The notes beneath the pieces are model-generated. The model did not search any database and was not told the DNA's origin. It worked only from the letters and a program-made list of their open reading frames with translations. Shown here piece by piece: positions 7,033 to 14,622 of a DNA stretch of 16,420 bases. The stretch comes from an uncultured Bacteroidota bacterium (GTDB lineage: Bacteria; Bacteroidota; Bacteroidia; UKL13-3), in assembly GCA_903898215.1 (NCBI GenBank), contig CAIUEQ010000370.1:1-16420 (forward strand). Reading direction: 5' to 3'. Within the stretch, counting starts at the first letter, position 1; each line of letters opens with the position of its first letter. The position numbers and the translations under genes are program-made.

Positions 7033-8281
7033 CAGAATCCCATTTCTTGCTGCATTTGTATTTTTAACTTTTACATCATTTGCTCAATTTCCTATGAGCG
7101 ATGAATTAGCAAAGTCATCGTTAAAAAAGCATATTACATTTTTAGCTGATGATAAATTAGAAGGACGTTTAGTTGGAAGTAATGGTGAAAAACTTGCTTA
7201 CGAATACATCACTAAAAACTTTACACAATTTGGATTAAAACCCAAAGGAACAGAAGTGTTTTTGCAAACATTTGTATCAAACAAAAATTTCAATCCACAT
7301 GCAACAAGCGATAGTGGAGTAACTCCAATCTCAGGGCATAATGTGATTGCTTATATTGATAACAAAGCCGAAAATACCGTTATCCTCGGAGCGCATTTTG
7401 ATCATTTAGGATATAACGAATATGGTGGCTCAACCTATCGTGGAGAAAAAGATGAGAAACCGAAAATCCATAACGGAGCAGATGATAATGCGAGTGGAAC
7501 ATCAGCTTTGCTGGTTCTTGCTGAAGCACTTTCTAAAAATGAGTTTAAGAAAAATAATTATTTATTCATTGCCTTTACCGGTGAAGAGGAAGGTTTGCTT
7601 GGTTCAAATTATTTCTGCAAACATCCAACAATCGATCTCGCAAAAGTTACTTACATGATAAACATGGATATGGTTGGAAGATTGGATACTGCAAAAAATT
7701 CTGTTCAGGTTGGTGGTTATGGAACATCTCCTGCATGGGGAAAAGTTTTTGGCACAATGCCTCCAGAACATTTTAAAATTAAATTTGATTCATCAGGAAC
7801 AGGACCATCCGATCATACTTCGTTTTATAATGTTGGAATTCCGGTTCTGTTTTTTTTCACCGGTACACATTCTGATTATCATAAGCCAAGCGATGATGAA
7901 GATAAAATTAATTATACCGATGAATTGCGCATTGTAAAATACATGTACACTTTAATTGGTAAATTAGATGCTGAACCCAAAATGGCATTTACCAAAACAC
8001 GTGAAGATAGTTCGGCAAAGGTTTCGTTTAAAGTTACGCTTGGCATTATGCCTGATTATACTTTTGAGGGCAAAGGGGTAAGTGTGGATGGTGTTACTGA
8101 TGGAAAACCTGCATCAAAAGCCGGAATAAAAAGAGGAGATATTATTATACAACTCGGAGAAATAAAAACTGATGATATGCAAGCGTATATGAGGGCATTA
8201 TCAAAATTCAAAAAAGGAGAAACAACAAAAGTAAAAATTCTAAGATTGAGTAAAGAAAAGGTTTTCGATATTACTTTTTAA
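7016..8281 (+). CDS. Secreted M28 family metallopeptidase with C-terminal PDZ domain
   Basis: M28 enzymes are two-zinc aminopeptidases or carboxypeptidases. With the ATG at 7016 the product has 421 residues and a clean signal peptide ending SFAQ (21-24); the frame extends upstream to 6986 but that start spoils the signal. Zinc/catalytic motifs: GAHFDHLG with H127, GADDNASG with D157, TGEEEGLLGS with E190/E191, MINMDMVG with D218, and HSDYHKPSDD with H289. The catalytic set is complete. After residue about 340 comes a PDZ domain (GVSVDGVTDGKPASKAGI, GDIIIQL) that may bind peptide tails or a membrane partner. It overlaps the transporter gene by 17 nt and ends convergent with the SprT-like gene, their stops sharing TTAA. 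Confidence 0.92.
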   Translation: MKSLINRIPFLAAFVFLTFTSFAQFPMSDELAKSSLKKHITFLADDKLEGRLVGSNGEKLAYEYITKNFTQFGLKPKGTEVFLQTFVSNKNFNPHATSDSGVTPISGHNVIAYIDNKAENTVILGAHFDHLGYNEYGGSTYRGEKDEKPKIHNGADDNASGTSALLVLAEALSKNEFKKNNYLFIAFTGEEEGLLGSNYFCKHPTIDLAKVTYMINMDMVGRLDTAKNSVQVGGYGTSPAWGKVFGTMPPEHFKIKFDSSGTGPSDHTSFYNVGIPVLFFFTGTHSDYHKPSDDEDKINYTDELRIVKYMYTLIGKLDAEPKMAFTKTREDSSAKVSFKVTLGIMPDYTFEGKGVSVDGVTDGKPASKAGIKRGDIIIQLGEIKTDDMQAYMRALSKFKKGETTKVKILRLSKEKVFDITF

Positions 8282-8952
8282 AGATTAATATCAATGATGA
8301 TTACTTTTGCAATAGCATGAACTAGATATTTTTTTTTAGTATCAACAGCTTCGCACAAAAAATAAGTTCTGCGTTTCAATCCTTTTTTCATCACAATTTT
8401 CGACCTGTTGGTCATTTTAAAAAAAGCACCTTCATTTAATTGTTCCAGGATGATATAATTTTTATTTTTATCATACTCCATCAAAGCTTTCATTAATTTC
8501 ACATCACCTGAATGAGTGTATTTTGGTGCTTTCATATGAATAATGAGAGGTTGAACAATATCATCAGGAAATATTTTCATCATCACAAAAGGGCGCATGC
8601 AATTTTTAAATTCATCTTTCCATTCTGCACCATGAGGCTCTTTTCGGGAACCGTATTTTTTAAATGTTGTATGATGTGCCAACTCATGAATAAAAGTAAT
8701 TAAAAAGTCATAGGGATTTAAATTATGATTGATGCTTATTCTATTTCCTTCTCCTAAATGCGGACTATAATCACCTAACCTCCCTTTTCTTTCTACTTCA
8801 ATATGCAAATGAAGTTTGTAATTCATGATGAGTTCGCAACAATACTCCACAGCATTTAAAGGCAAATAACGTTTCAACACATTCATCAATTGAAGTTTGT
8901 GTTGTTGTTGTTGCTCGTTTATTTCGCCTAATATTAAGGATTGATGGCTCAT
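8278..8952 (-). CDS. SprT-like zinc metalloprotein
   Basis: SprT-like proteins carry a zincin fold related to the SPRTN/Wss1 DNA-protein crosslink proteases; the bacterial function is mostly unknown. The 224-residue product has the HELAH motif (H89, E90, H93), with H107 in EPHGAEWK as the probable third ligand, as expected for the family. The usual C-terminal Cys zinc ribbon is absent; instead there is a basic, beta-rich C-terminal region. The frame opens at 9057, but the ATG at 8952 (MSHQSLILGE) is preferred because the longer version would cross a stable hairpin at 8971-9000 and adds an unrelated segment. Convergent with the upstream M28 gene, overlapping by 4 nt. Confidence 0.85.
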   Translation of the reverse strand: MSHQSLILGEINEQQQQHKLQLMNVLKRYLPLNAVEYCCELIMNYKLHLHIEVERKGRLGDYSPHLGEGNRISINHNLNPYDFLITFIHELAHHTTFKKYGSRKEPHGAEWKDEFKNCMRPFVMMKIFPDDIVQPLIIHMKAPKYTHSGDVKLMKALMEYDKNKNYIILEQLNEGAFFKMTNRSKIVMKKGLKRRTYFLCEAVDTKKKYLVHAIAKVIIIDINL

Positions 8953-9305
8953 GATATTTATTTCTCGAAAACAAAAATGGGGCTTTCGCCCCGTTTTTGT
9001 GTAATCAATTATTGATATAAAAACATGGCAACCAACTAAAGTTGCACTGCTTTTCAAGTTTAAAAAAGAATGTTATGAAACAATTTTACTTACTTCACTT
9101 TCAATCTTTTTGCTTCGGTTTATCCGCCATTTATTATGGTTTTACAAATACCCATCTATCCCCTACCAAAGGACAACAAATATAAGTTGTTTTGATTTCT
9201 TAGCCAAAGGCATTGGAGTATTTATTAAGCTGGTTTTCAGGATGTAAAAAGTTTTTTATTCAGCTTTAATGAAAACCCTGAATACAAAAGCGAGGATAAA
9301 TTAAC
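8953..9305. other. Gene-free interval of 353 bases, possibly degenerate
   Basis: This stretch between the SprT-like gene and the T9SS type-B protein holds the hairpin at 8971-9000 and no recognisable gene. The only notable plus-strand frame is a 36-codon one from ATG 9075 to TAA 9183-9185, whose product opens like a signal sequence (MKQFYLLHFQSFCFGLSAI) and then stops. A second open stretch reading SFNENPEYKSEDKL follows in another frame near 9258-9300. These could be shreds of a lost gene, but I cannot name a parent family. Confidence 0.4.
8971..9000. terminator. Long hairpin, likely bidirectional terminator
   Basis: GGGGC (8979-8983) pairs with GCCCC (8988-8992) across a TTTC loop. The stem extends outward through a G:U pair, six A-T pairs and one C-G pair. 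Runs of A before and T after make it look like a terminator on both strands. It lies 18 bases upstream of the SprT-like ATG on the minus strand, so it could alternatively be a leader structure of that gene. Confidence 0.75.
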
Positions 9306-11687
9306 CTACCTTAAAAGTGTAACATTTCCTTTTTCAAGGTGAAAACTATCTTCCCAACCAGTATAGGTGATTACATAAACATATACATCAACTTGCTCTT
9401 TATTGCCACTAATTCCCTCCCCTTTCCAATGTGTATTTTTATCATTAGATTCAAAAATAAGTTGCCCCCAGCGGTTATATATTTTAAGAGAATAATCTTT
9501 AACAAAAACATGGTGAATACTCCAAGCATCATTTAAACTATCGTCATTATCGGTAAATGCATTTGGTATATAAACTTTAGGCGCTTGAAATAATTCAATC
9601 TGATTTGATTTACTTACTGCATTAAAATATGAAGCACTATCTGATAAATTCTCAATTGCCTCAACATAATAATTGTATTTGCCACTTTCATAATTCAGAT
9701 GATCATCTAAAAATTTTGTTGTTGTAGAATTTATCTCAGCATAATTTGAAAAAGGATTTTCGGTATCCATTCTAAACAAATTATAGTTTTGAGTTCCATT
9801 ATCCCAATAATTATAAGGCAACCAAGTCAATCGATGTTCAAAAGGATCCGAAACTCCCTTTAAAACAATAGAACAAGATGGCTTCCCATTGGGACCAATA
9901 TTTCCACAAGTATCTTTCATCACAAGTTGATAGCAATAAGAAGTGTTATCAACTTTAACATTATGATCATAAAACACCGTATCATATTTATTCAAAAAAT
10001 TAGTAACTAACTTATAGTTCGAATCGTTACGAGTTGCTTTATAAAGAAAATATTGTGCAAAATCTTTTTCTTTAGTTGGAGGCCATAATATTTTTAAGTA
10101 ATTATTTTCCTCAACTGTAACGGTTTTTAATTTTTGCTGTTCAGGAATAAATTTTAGCTGATCAAAAGTTCCCATGGTATCTGAAGGAGGACCTTCAAAA
10201 CGACAAATATTTACTCCCCGCATAAAATAATTGTAATTATTTAAAGTGTAATCGGGAGTATTCTTATCATCGAACTCTCTTATTTTTTTATCTAAAATAG
10301 TATCAATAACAGTATAGGGTGAATTATTTTTATTTCTATATAAATTGTATTTATAAAAGTTAGGATTTTTTAGTCCGGTTGAATCACCCCATGAAATAAT
10401 AGTTTCATTATTATTGATCAACGTCATGCAAAGAATTCGAGTTGGATTTATCAGCGGAACAGGAACAAGCGTAATAGTGAATGTTGCAGTTGTTGTCTTT
10501 GGTAAAGGGCAACCGTTATCTGTAACCGAAACCGTAAATTTTTGAGGAGGCAGTCCAGTCATGCTACAGGTTGTTTGCCAACAAAATGTAGTGGTAGTAA
10601 TAAAGTTTCCTGTATCTCTTCTTAAAACAATCGGCTTATTAGCCATATTACTGTCTAAAATATTTCCATTTATAGTTACGAAAAGAGAATCCTGAGGATT
10701 AGTTGTAACAATTTTAAAACATAATTTTTGAGGTATCTGAATAGTAAATTTATTGCCATTCATTTTCACTGAATTGGAATCAATAAATGAAATTACAGGA
10801 GGCGGATCATTTACACAATCAATAATGGTATATTCTAATTCAAGTTGAACTTCTCCTAATTTTTTTCCGAAACGATATTCTTCCACTCTAATAGCCGATA
10901 CATATACTCCAGCTAAAACATCAGGTGTAACATTAAGTTGTCCAGTTCCTGAGTTAATTGATAACGATGGTGTTCCTATAATTTGATTTGCATTATCAAA
11001 TCCAGAAGCCCAAGTAATCAAAGGATATGGCGCTTGTTTTGGCACGCCATTATTTGAAGGATAAATTTGATCCTGATTACCTTGTATTGGTTTAACCAGT
11101 GAATATACAAGCGAATCGCCATCAGGGTCTACAAAATTAAAATTATAGGTAAACGGATTTTTGTTACACAATAACGTCTTTGGATTATTGTTCCATTTGG
11201 GTGAAGAATTACGTATAAGTTTGGGAGGTGGAATTTCCATGTAAAAAGTCATTCCGGCACTTTCGGGGTTTATGATATTTTGAATAATTTTATTTCTGCA
11301 ACACCTCTCCCACGAAAAATAATATCCCAAATTATTATTATACAATTGAGGTGCTAGTTTTATAACCTTAGAATAATAACCAACTTCAACGCAATTAGGA
11401 GGAGCAGAACCTGAACATTTGGTGGAGATAAAATTTAATGAAACAACAGAGCTCTTGTTCATAGTTATGATTTGCATACGAGCATCAGTACCCAAATCAA
11501 AAATTCCTACATAAATCGGATCGTCAAACTGGGTATTAGAACTACAATCACGAAGCATTCGTAAATGTAATTCATAGGTGCTGTCGTGTAGCCATACAAT
11601 ATCAAAACCACCACCCACAATATGAGTTGCTCTTGCAGTAAAATTATTGCAAAAAAGTATAATCAATATGAGATGCCTGATTTTCAA
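9306..11687 (-). CDS. Secreted protein with T9SS type-B sorting (gliding motility-associated C-terminal) domain
   Basis: A 793-residue surface protein. The signal peptide is residues 1-20 (ending ARA), followed by THIVGGG, the N-terminus I recall for a large Bacteroidota family. A Cys-containing beta-rich N-terminal region runs to about 300 and includes DPDGDSL, and a cadherin/Ig-like stretch follows. Three fibronectin-III-like repeats lie between about 420 and 690 (WGDSTGL, ILWPPT, RLTWLPYNY openings). The last 88 residues (706-793) form the type-B sorting domain: YIPNAFTDNDDSLNDAW, IYNRWGQLIFES and the ending KGNVTLLR. This directs export through the type IX system to the surface. The start is TTG at 11687, with a stop codon two codons upstream, so no alternative exists. 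Function beyond surface display is not visible. Confidence 0.9.
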   Translation of the reverse strand: MKIRHLILIILFCNNFTARATHIVGGGFDIVWLHDSTYELHLRMLRDCSSNTQFDDPIYVGIFDLGTDARMQIITMNKSSVVSLNFISTKCSGSAPPNCVEVGYYSKVIKLAPQLYNNNLGYYFSWERCCRNKIIQNIINPESAGMTFYMEIPPPKLIRNSSPKWNNNPKTLLCNKNPFTYNFNFVDPDGDSLVYSLVKPIQGNQDQIYPSNNGVPKQAPYPLITWASGFDNANQIIGTPSLSINSGTGQLNVTPDVLAGVYVSAIRVEEYRFGKKLGEVQLELEYTIIDCVNDPPPVISFIDSNSVKMNGNKFTIQIPQKLCFKIVTTNPQDSLFVTINGNILDSNMANKPIVLRRDTGNFITTTTFCWQTTCSMTGLPPQKFTVSVTDNGCPLPKTTTATFTITLVPVPLINPTRILCMTLINNNETIISWGDSTGLKNPNFYKYNLYRNKNNSPYTVIDTILDKKIREFDDKNTPDYTLNNYNYFMRGVNICRFEGPPSDTMGTFDQLKFIPEQQKLKTVTVEENNYLKILWPPTKEKDFAQYFLYKATRNDSNYKLVTNFLNKYDTVFYDHNVKVDNTSYCYQLVMKDTCGNIGPNGKPSCSIVLKGVSDPFEHRLTWLPYNYWDNGTQNYNLFRMDTENPFSNYAEINSTTTKFLDDHLNYESGKYNYYVEAIENLSDSASYFNAVSKSNQIELFQAPKVYIPNAFTDNDDSLNDAWSIHHVFVKDYSLKIYNRWGQLIFESNDKNTHWKGEGISGNKEQVDVYVYVITYTGWEDSFHLEKGNVTLLR

Positions 11688-11695
11688 ACCTTAAT

Positions 11696-11703
11696 CAAAG
11701 ATA
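11696..11703 (-). promoter_or_regulatory. Putative -7 element of the T9SS type-B protein gene
   Basis: On the minus strand the bases read TATCTTTG, a full match to TAnnTTTG, ending 8 nt before the TTG start. No TTG-type -33 element is visible at the proper spacing. If real, transcription would begin within a few bases of the start codon. Confidence 0.4.
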
Positions 11704-11780
11704 AAATAATCAGCTATAAGAAAAGTTAAAAATTTATTAATAATACAATTGCTTAAAAGCAAGTGGAATATGATAAAATT

Positions 11781-13061
11781 CTATTGTTGCAAGCAATATT
11801 CATTTGTAAAATCTACAATCAAATTAAATGCTTCATTATACTTACTTAGAGTAAGCACTTCAGGGAGGTCGTAAACATCATGATAAAAATGGTACTCTCC
11901 CATTAAGTAAAAATAAAATGCTTTTACTCCATTTTCGGAGAAATAATAATGATCACTATTCTGCGCTTTTCCTCTGGGATAAACTGTTAGCAAATAATTT
12001 TTTGAAAGATTAATGAGCTGAAGGTCCTGAAACTCTTTTGGAAACAGTGTTGCATTTACCACTGTCATCCCTTTATCTCCTGTTCCCATAAGGTCCAAAT
12101 TAATAAGCATCGAAATATTTTTAAGTGGAAACAAAGGATGTTCTGTATAAAAATAAGATCCGAACAAACCAACTTCTTCAGCAGAAAACGCCATAAAAGC
12201 AATCGAATATTTAGGTTTGTTTTTTGAATAATATTTCAGAATATCGAGCATCATTGCCACTCCACTTGCGTTATCATTTGCTCCAGGAAACAATGCCCAC
12301 TTGCCCATCATTCCTAGATGGTCGTAATGTGCACTGAAAACAATAAATGAATCAGGAAATTGTGAGCCTTTCAAATAGCCTATTACATTTTGAGTATTAT
12401 GAGGCATTAACTCCGGTTCAACCAAAACAGAAATTTTAATATGATCTCTTTTTAATGTTCCCTTGGTGAAATAAATAATTGGGTATTTAGTCCATTCGGT
12501 TGCAGTTGACCAGGTAAGCTTTTCCTGTTCAGAAAAAATTAACCCACGGGCTTTAAATCCATTTTTCAACATCTGATCGGCAATATCTTGCTTAAGAAAT
12601 TTCTTTCCTTTTATGCGATCAACAACTAGAAATGTATTTCGTAAATTTCGTTTTATAAAATCATTAAACTCCAATTGATTATCTATAGTAGATGAATCTA
12701 TAGTAAGAATATCATACACCCCACTTACTGTTGGGCAGCCTGCATCAACAATATATTCTTCGCCAGGCACTAACTCACGGTCATCAAGTTTCACTTCTAC
12801 ATTATAGGGAAATGTATTTACCTGAAATCCGAATTCCTGAAAATAATCTTTCCCAAAAAAAAGTGTCCCTGATGTTTGGTATTCTTTTTTTATAAAATCA
12901 GCGGCTTTTTTATTTCCATCGTTTACGTATCCACGACCGTACATTTGCTCTGAACAGAGCTCTTTGATTACACTTTTTGCATATTCAATATTCTGAGCAT
13001 TTGTGTTTTTATAAAAAACTAACGCTGTAAACAAACATGCAAAAAATATTTTACGCATCAT
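11781..13061 (-). CDS. Secreted M28 family metallopeptidase with PA-like insert
   Basis: A second M28 peptidase of 426 residues, with a signal peptide (1-22, ending TNA). The zinc and catalytic motifs are complete: SAHYDHLG with H245, GANDNASG with D263, SAEEVGLFGS with E295/E296, LINLDLMG with D323, and FYHDVYD with H394. Residues about 105-215 form a beta-rich insert of the protease-associated (PA) type before the catalytic core. It differs from the M28 protein at 7016-8281: that one has no PA-type insert but carries a C-terminal PDZ domain, which this one lacks, so the two are paralogues of different subfamilies. Probably an exported aminopeptidase. It lies 11 bases downstream of purS and 93 bases upstream of the T9SS protein. 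Two adjacent ATGs exist at 13061 and 13058. Confidence 0.92.
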   Translation of the reverse strand: MMRKIFFACLFTALVFYKNTNAQNIEYAKSVIKELCSEQMYGRGYVNDGNKKAADFIKKEYQTSGTLFFGKDYFQEFGFQVNTFPYNVEVKLDDRELVPGEEYIVDAGCPTVSGVYDILTIDSSTIDNQLEFNDFIKRNLRNTFLVVDRIKGKKFLKQDIADQMLKNGFKARGLIFSEQEKLTWSTATEWTKYPIIYFTKGTLKRDHIKISVLVEPELMPHNTQNVIGYLKGSQFPDSFIVFSAHYDHLGMMGKWALFPGANDNASGVAMMLDILKYYSKNKPKYSIAFMAFSAEEVGLFGSYFYTEHPLFPLKNISMLINLDLMGTGDKGMTVVNATLFPKEFQDLQLINLSKNYLLTVYPRGKAQNSDHYYFSENGVKAFYFYLMGEYHFYHDVYDLPEVLTLSKYNEAFNLIVDFTNEYCLQQ

Positions 13062-13072
13062 TTTGGGAATTA

Positions 13073-13327
13073 TTATTTCACTTCACTTACCAAAAAATCA
13101 TATGATTCCATGATAAGATTTGCGAGTAACTTTTTGCATGCAATGTCAACTTTTCCCTTTGCATCATTTTCATCAGAGGCTTCTAATTCCATGGTAATAT
13201 GTTTACCAATACGAACACTGCTAATAGTAGTTAAACCGAGATTTGGCATACTGTTACCAACAGCTTTCCCTTGTGGATCTAAAAGCGCTTTATGGGGCAT
13301 TACATTTATTTCTGCTATAAATTTCAT
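13073..13327 (-). CDS. purS: Phosphoribosylformylglycinamidine synthase subunit PurS
   Basis: PurS is the small accessory subunit that joins PurL and PurQ to form FGAM synthase, the fourth step of de novo purine synthesis. The 84-residue product fits the usual 80-85 residues and the pattern: KFIAEINVMPHKALLDPQG, then the GNSMPNLGL segment, SVRIGKHI, and the C-terminal helix CKKLLANLIMESYDF. The presence of a separate PurS implies a small-type PurL and a PurQ elsewhere in the genome; neither is here. Its ATG overlaps the pssA stop in an ATGA, so the two are translationally coupled. The M28 gene follows after 11 bases. Pairing with phospholipid synthesis rather than purine genes is unusual. Confidence 0.9.
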   Translation of the reverse strand: MKFIAEINVMPHKALLDPQGKAVGNSMPNLGLTTISSVRIGKHITMELEASDENDAKGKVDIACKKLLANLIMESYDFLVSEVK

Positions 13328-14055
13328 ACTTTTTTATGTTGTAAATTATTGATGATTGAAACGATGATATACAATAAAATTGAAATAATGATTCCTAAAT
13401 ATTGAAAAGAAATAATACTGACCAAACTTAATGCAAGAAAAATATATCTTGATTTATTAACTCCCCAATTAAAGTTTTTAAATTTAAGTGCAATCAAAGG
13501 TAGTTCTGAAATTAAAATTACAGCTGAAAAAATTGGAAAAAATATTAAAAAATATTGATTCTGAAAAAGAAAAGCTGTTCCAAAAGAATCGTGTATCATC
13601 ACAAAAGGAATAGCGGAAATGAATATAGCATTTGCGGGTGTTGGCAATCCAATAAATGAATCGGACTGACGGGTATCAATATTAAATTTCGCTAACCTTA
13701 AAGCAGAAAAAACCGGAATTAGAAATGCCAAAAAAGCAAAAAACTCAAATCCAATGAAATATTCTTTTTCAAGCATATAAAAAATCATTCCCGGGGCAAC
13801 TCCAAAACTTACTACATCCGCTAATGAATCGAGTTGTTTGCCAATTTCAGAATGAGCATTTAATGCCCGTGCTGCAAACCCATCAAAGAAATCAAGAACT
13901 GCGGCAAATGCAATAAATATTGATGCATCAGTTAATCTATTATCAAGAGCTGCTATAATTGACAAGCACCCGAATATTAGGTTAAAGGAGGTAAGTATAT
14001 TAGGAAATTGATTTTTCAATCTGTGTAAATTTCTTGCAAAATAATGCGTAAACAT
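13324..14055 (-). CDS. pssA: CDP-diacylglycerol--serine O-phosphatidyltransferase
   Basis: This 243-residue membrane protein belongs to the CDP-alcohol phosphatidyltransferase family. The full signature D-x2-DG-x2-AR-x8-G-x3-D-x3-D is present: D55, D58-G59, A62-R63, G72, D76, D80. The protein has about six to eight hydrophobic segments, as expected. It is most likely the serine enzyme, making phosphatidylserine, the precursor of phosphatidylethanolamine. The N-terminal NQFPNILTSFNLIFGCLSI and the QSDSFIGLPTPANA segment match the B. subtilis-type PssA. No decarboxylase gene (psd) is beside it. A related activity (phosphatidylglycerophosphate or inositol) is less likely. It is the first gene of the minus-strand run and overlaps purS by 4 nt. 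Confidence 0.9.
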   Translation of the reverse strand: MFTHYFARNLHRLKNQFPNILTSFNLIFGCLSIIAALDNRLTDASIFIAFAAVLDFFDGFAARALNAHSEIGKQLDSLADVVSFGVAPGMIFYMLEKEYFIGFEFFAFLAFLIPVFSALRLAKFNIDTRQSDSFIGLPTPANAIFISAIPFVMIHDSFGTAFLFQNQYFLIFFPIFSAVILISELPLIALKFKNFNWGVNKSRYIFLALSLVSIISFQYLGIIISILLYIIVSIINNLQHKKV

Positions 14056-14097
14056 GCAGCATCAAAAAAAAGTCGTTATTTTTATTTCTCAATTCAA

Positions 14098-14105
14098 TAC
14101 TTTTG
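14098..14105 (+). promoter_or_regulatory. Putative -7 element for the secreted protein/protease pair
   Basis: TACTTTTG, a full match to TAnnTTTG, ends 5 bases before the ATG at 14111. No -33 TTG lies at the proper distance. If active, the transcript would start at or next to the ATG. It also argues against the longer in-frame start at 14054. Confidence 0.4.
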
Positions 14106-14110
14106 ACAAA

Positions 14111-14617
14111 ATGAAAAAGCCCTTAACTACATTTTTCTGCATAACGATGACTTTGTTTTTTGTGATGCCTGCAGCCTTTGCACAAAACAAAAAAATCGTA
14201 AAAAAAGTCAATACAGATTTTATAAAAATTTTGGATGAGACTGGAAAAAATATCCCTTTCGTTTTTAAATCAAAAGCAAAGTTCGAGATTCAAAATGGAA
14301 TGCTCAATATTGCAGTATTATCTGAAAACAATACATTATTTGAGATTCGTGGCATAAGTGAAAAGGCAATAAAAGATACCTTGTTGAGTGACGATTCATT
14401 TAAGATGATATACATTATTTCTCAAAACGAAAAAGCTTGTGTAAGTAATCCTATGAACTCCAATAGTATTTTAAACATCAAGTGCAGTTCAACAAAAAAA
14501 GGCAGCCCGATAGCTATTACTCTTCAGGGTAATTTATTTGGTGGAGGAAAAATTTTAATGCTTGAAGCTAAGTTAAACGGTGAAATCCCAGAAAAAAAAT
14601 ATAATACCACCAGATAA
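14111..14617 (+). CDS. Unrecognised secreted protein (168 aa)
   Basis: I do not recognise a family. The ATG at 14111 begins MKKPLTTFFCITMTLFFVMPAAFAQ, a clear signal peptide with cleavage after AFA or AFAQ; the frame opens earlier at 14054 but that would bury the signal. The mature part is about 144 residues, basic and beta-rich, opening NKKIVKKVNTDFIKILDETG, with two Cys about 26 residues apart (EKACVSN and NIKCSST) that could form a disulfide, and a C-terminal Gly-rich strand pair around GNLFGGGK. There is no sorting domain. It is followed by the S8 protease after only 5 bases, so the two are co-transcribed; a partner, chaperone or inhibitor role for the protease is possible but not shown. 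Confidence 0.8.
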   Translation: MKKPLTTFFCITMTLFFVMPAAFAQNKKIVKKVNTDFIKILDETGKNIPFVFKSKAKFEIQNGMLNIAVLSENNTLFEIRGISEKAIKDTLLSDDSFKMIYIISQNEKACVSNPMNSNSILNIKCSSTKKGSPIAITLQGNLFGGGKILMLEAKLNGEIPEKKYNTTR

Positions 14618-14622
14618 AAAAA

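Noticed and set aside
8953..9057. Longer SprT-like protein starting at 9057
   Set aside because: It would be translated through a stable hairpin and adds a segment with no resemblance to the family; the ATG at 8952 is preferred.
13110..13352. 80-codon plus-strand frame over purS
   Set aside because: It is antisense to the well-supported purS, has no recognisable motif, and follows from purS codon usage.
14054..14110. Longer start of the secreted 168-aa protein
   Set aside because: It would place 19 residues before the signal peptide, overlaps pssA's start, and precedes the -7-like site.
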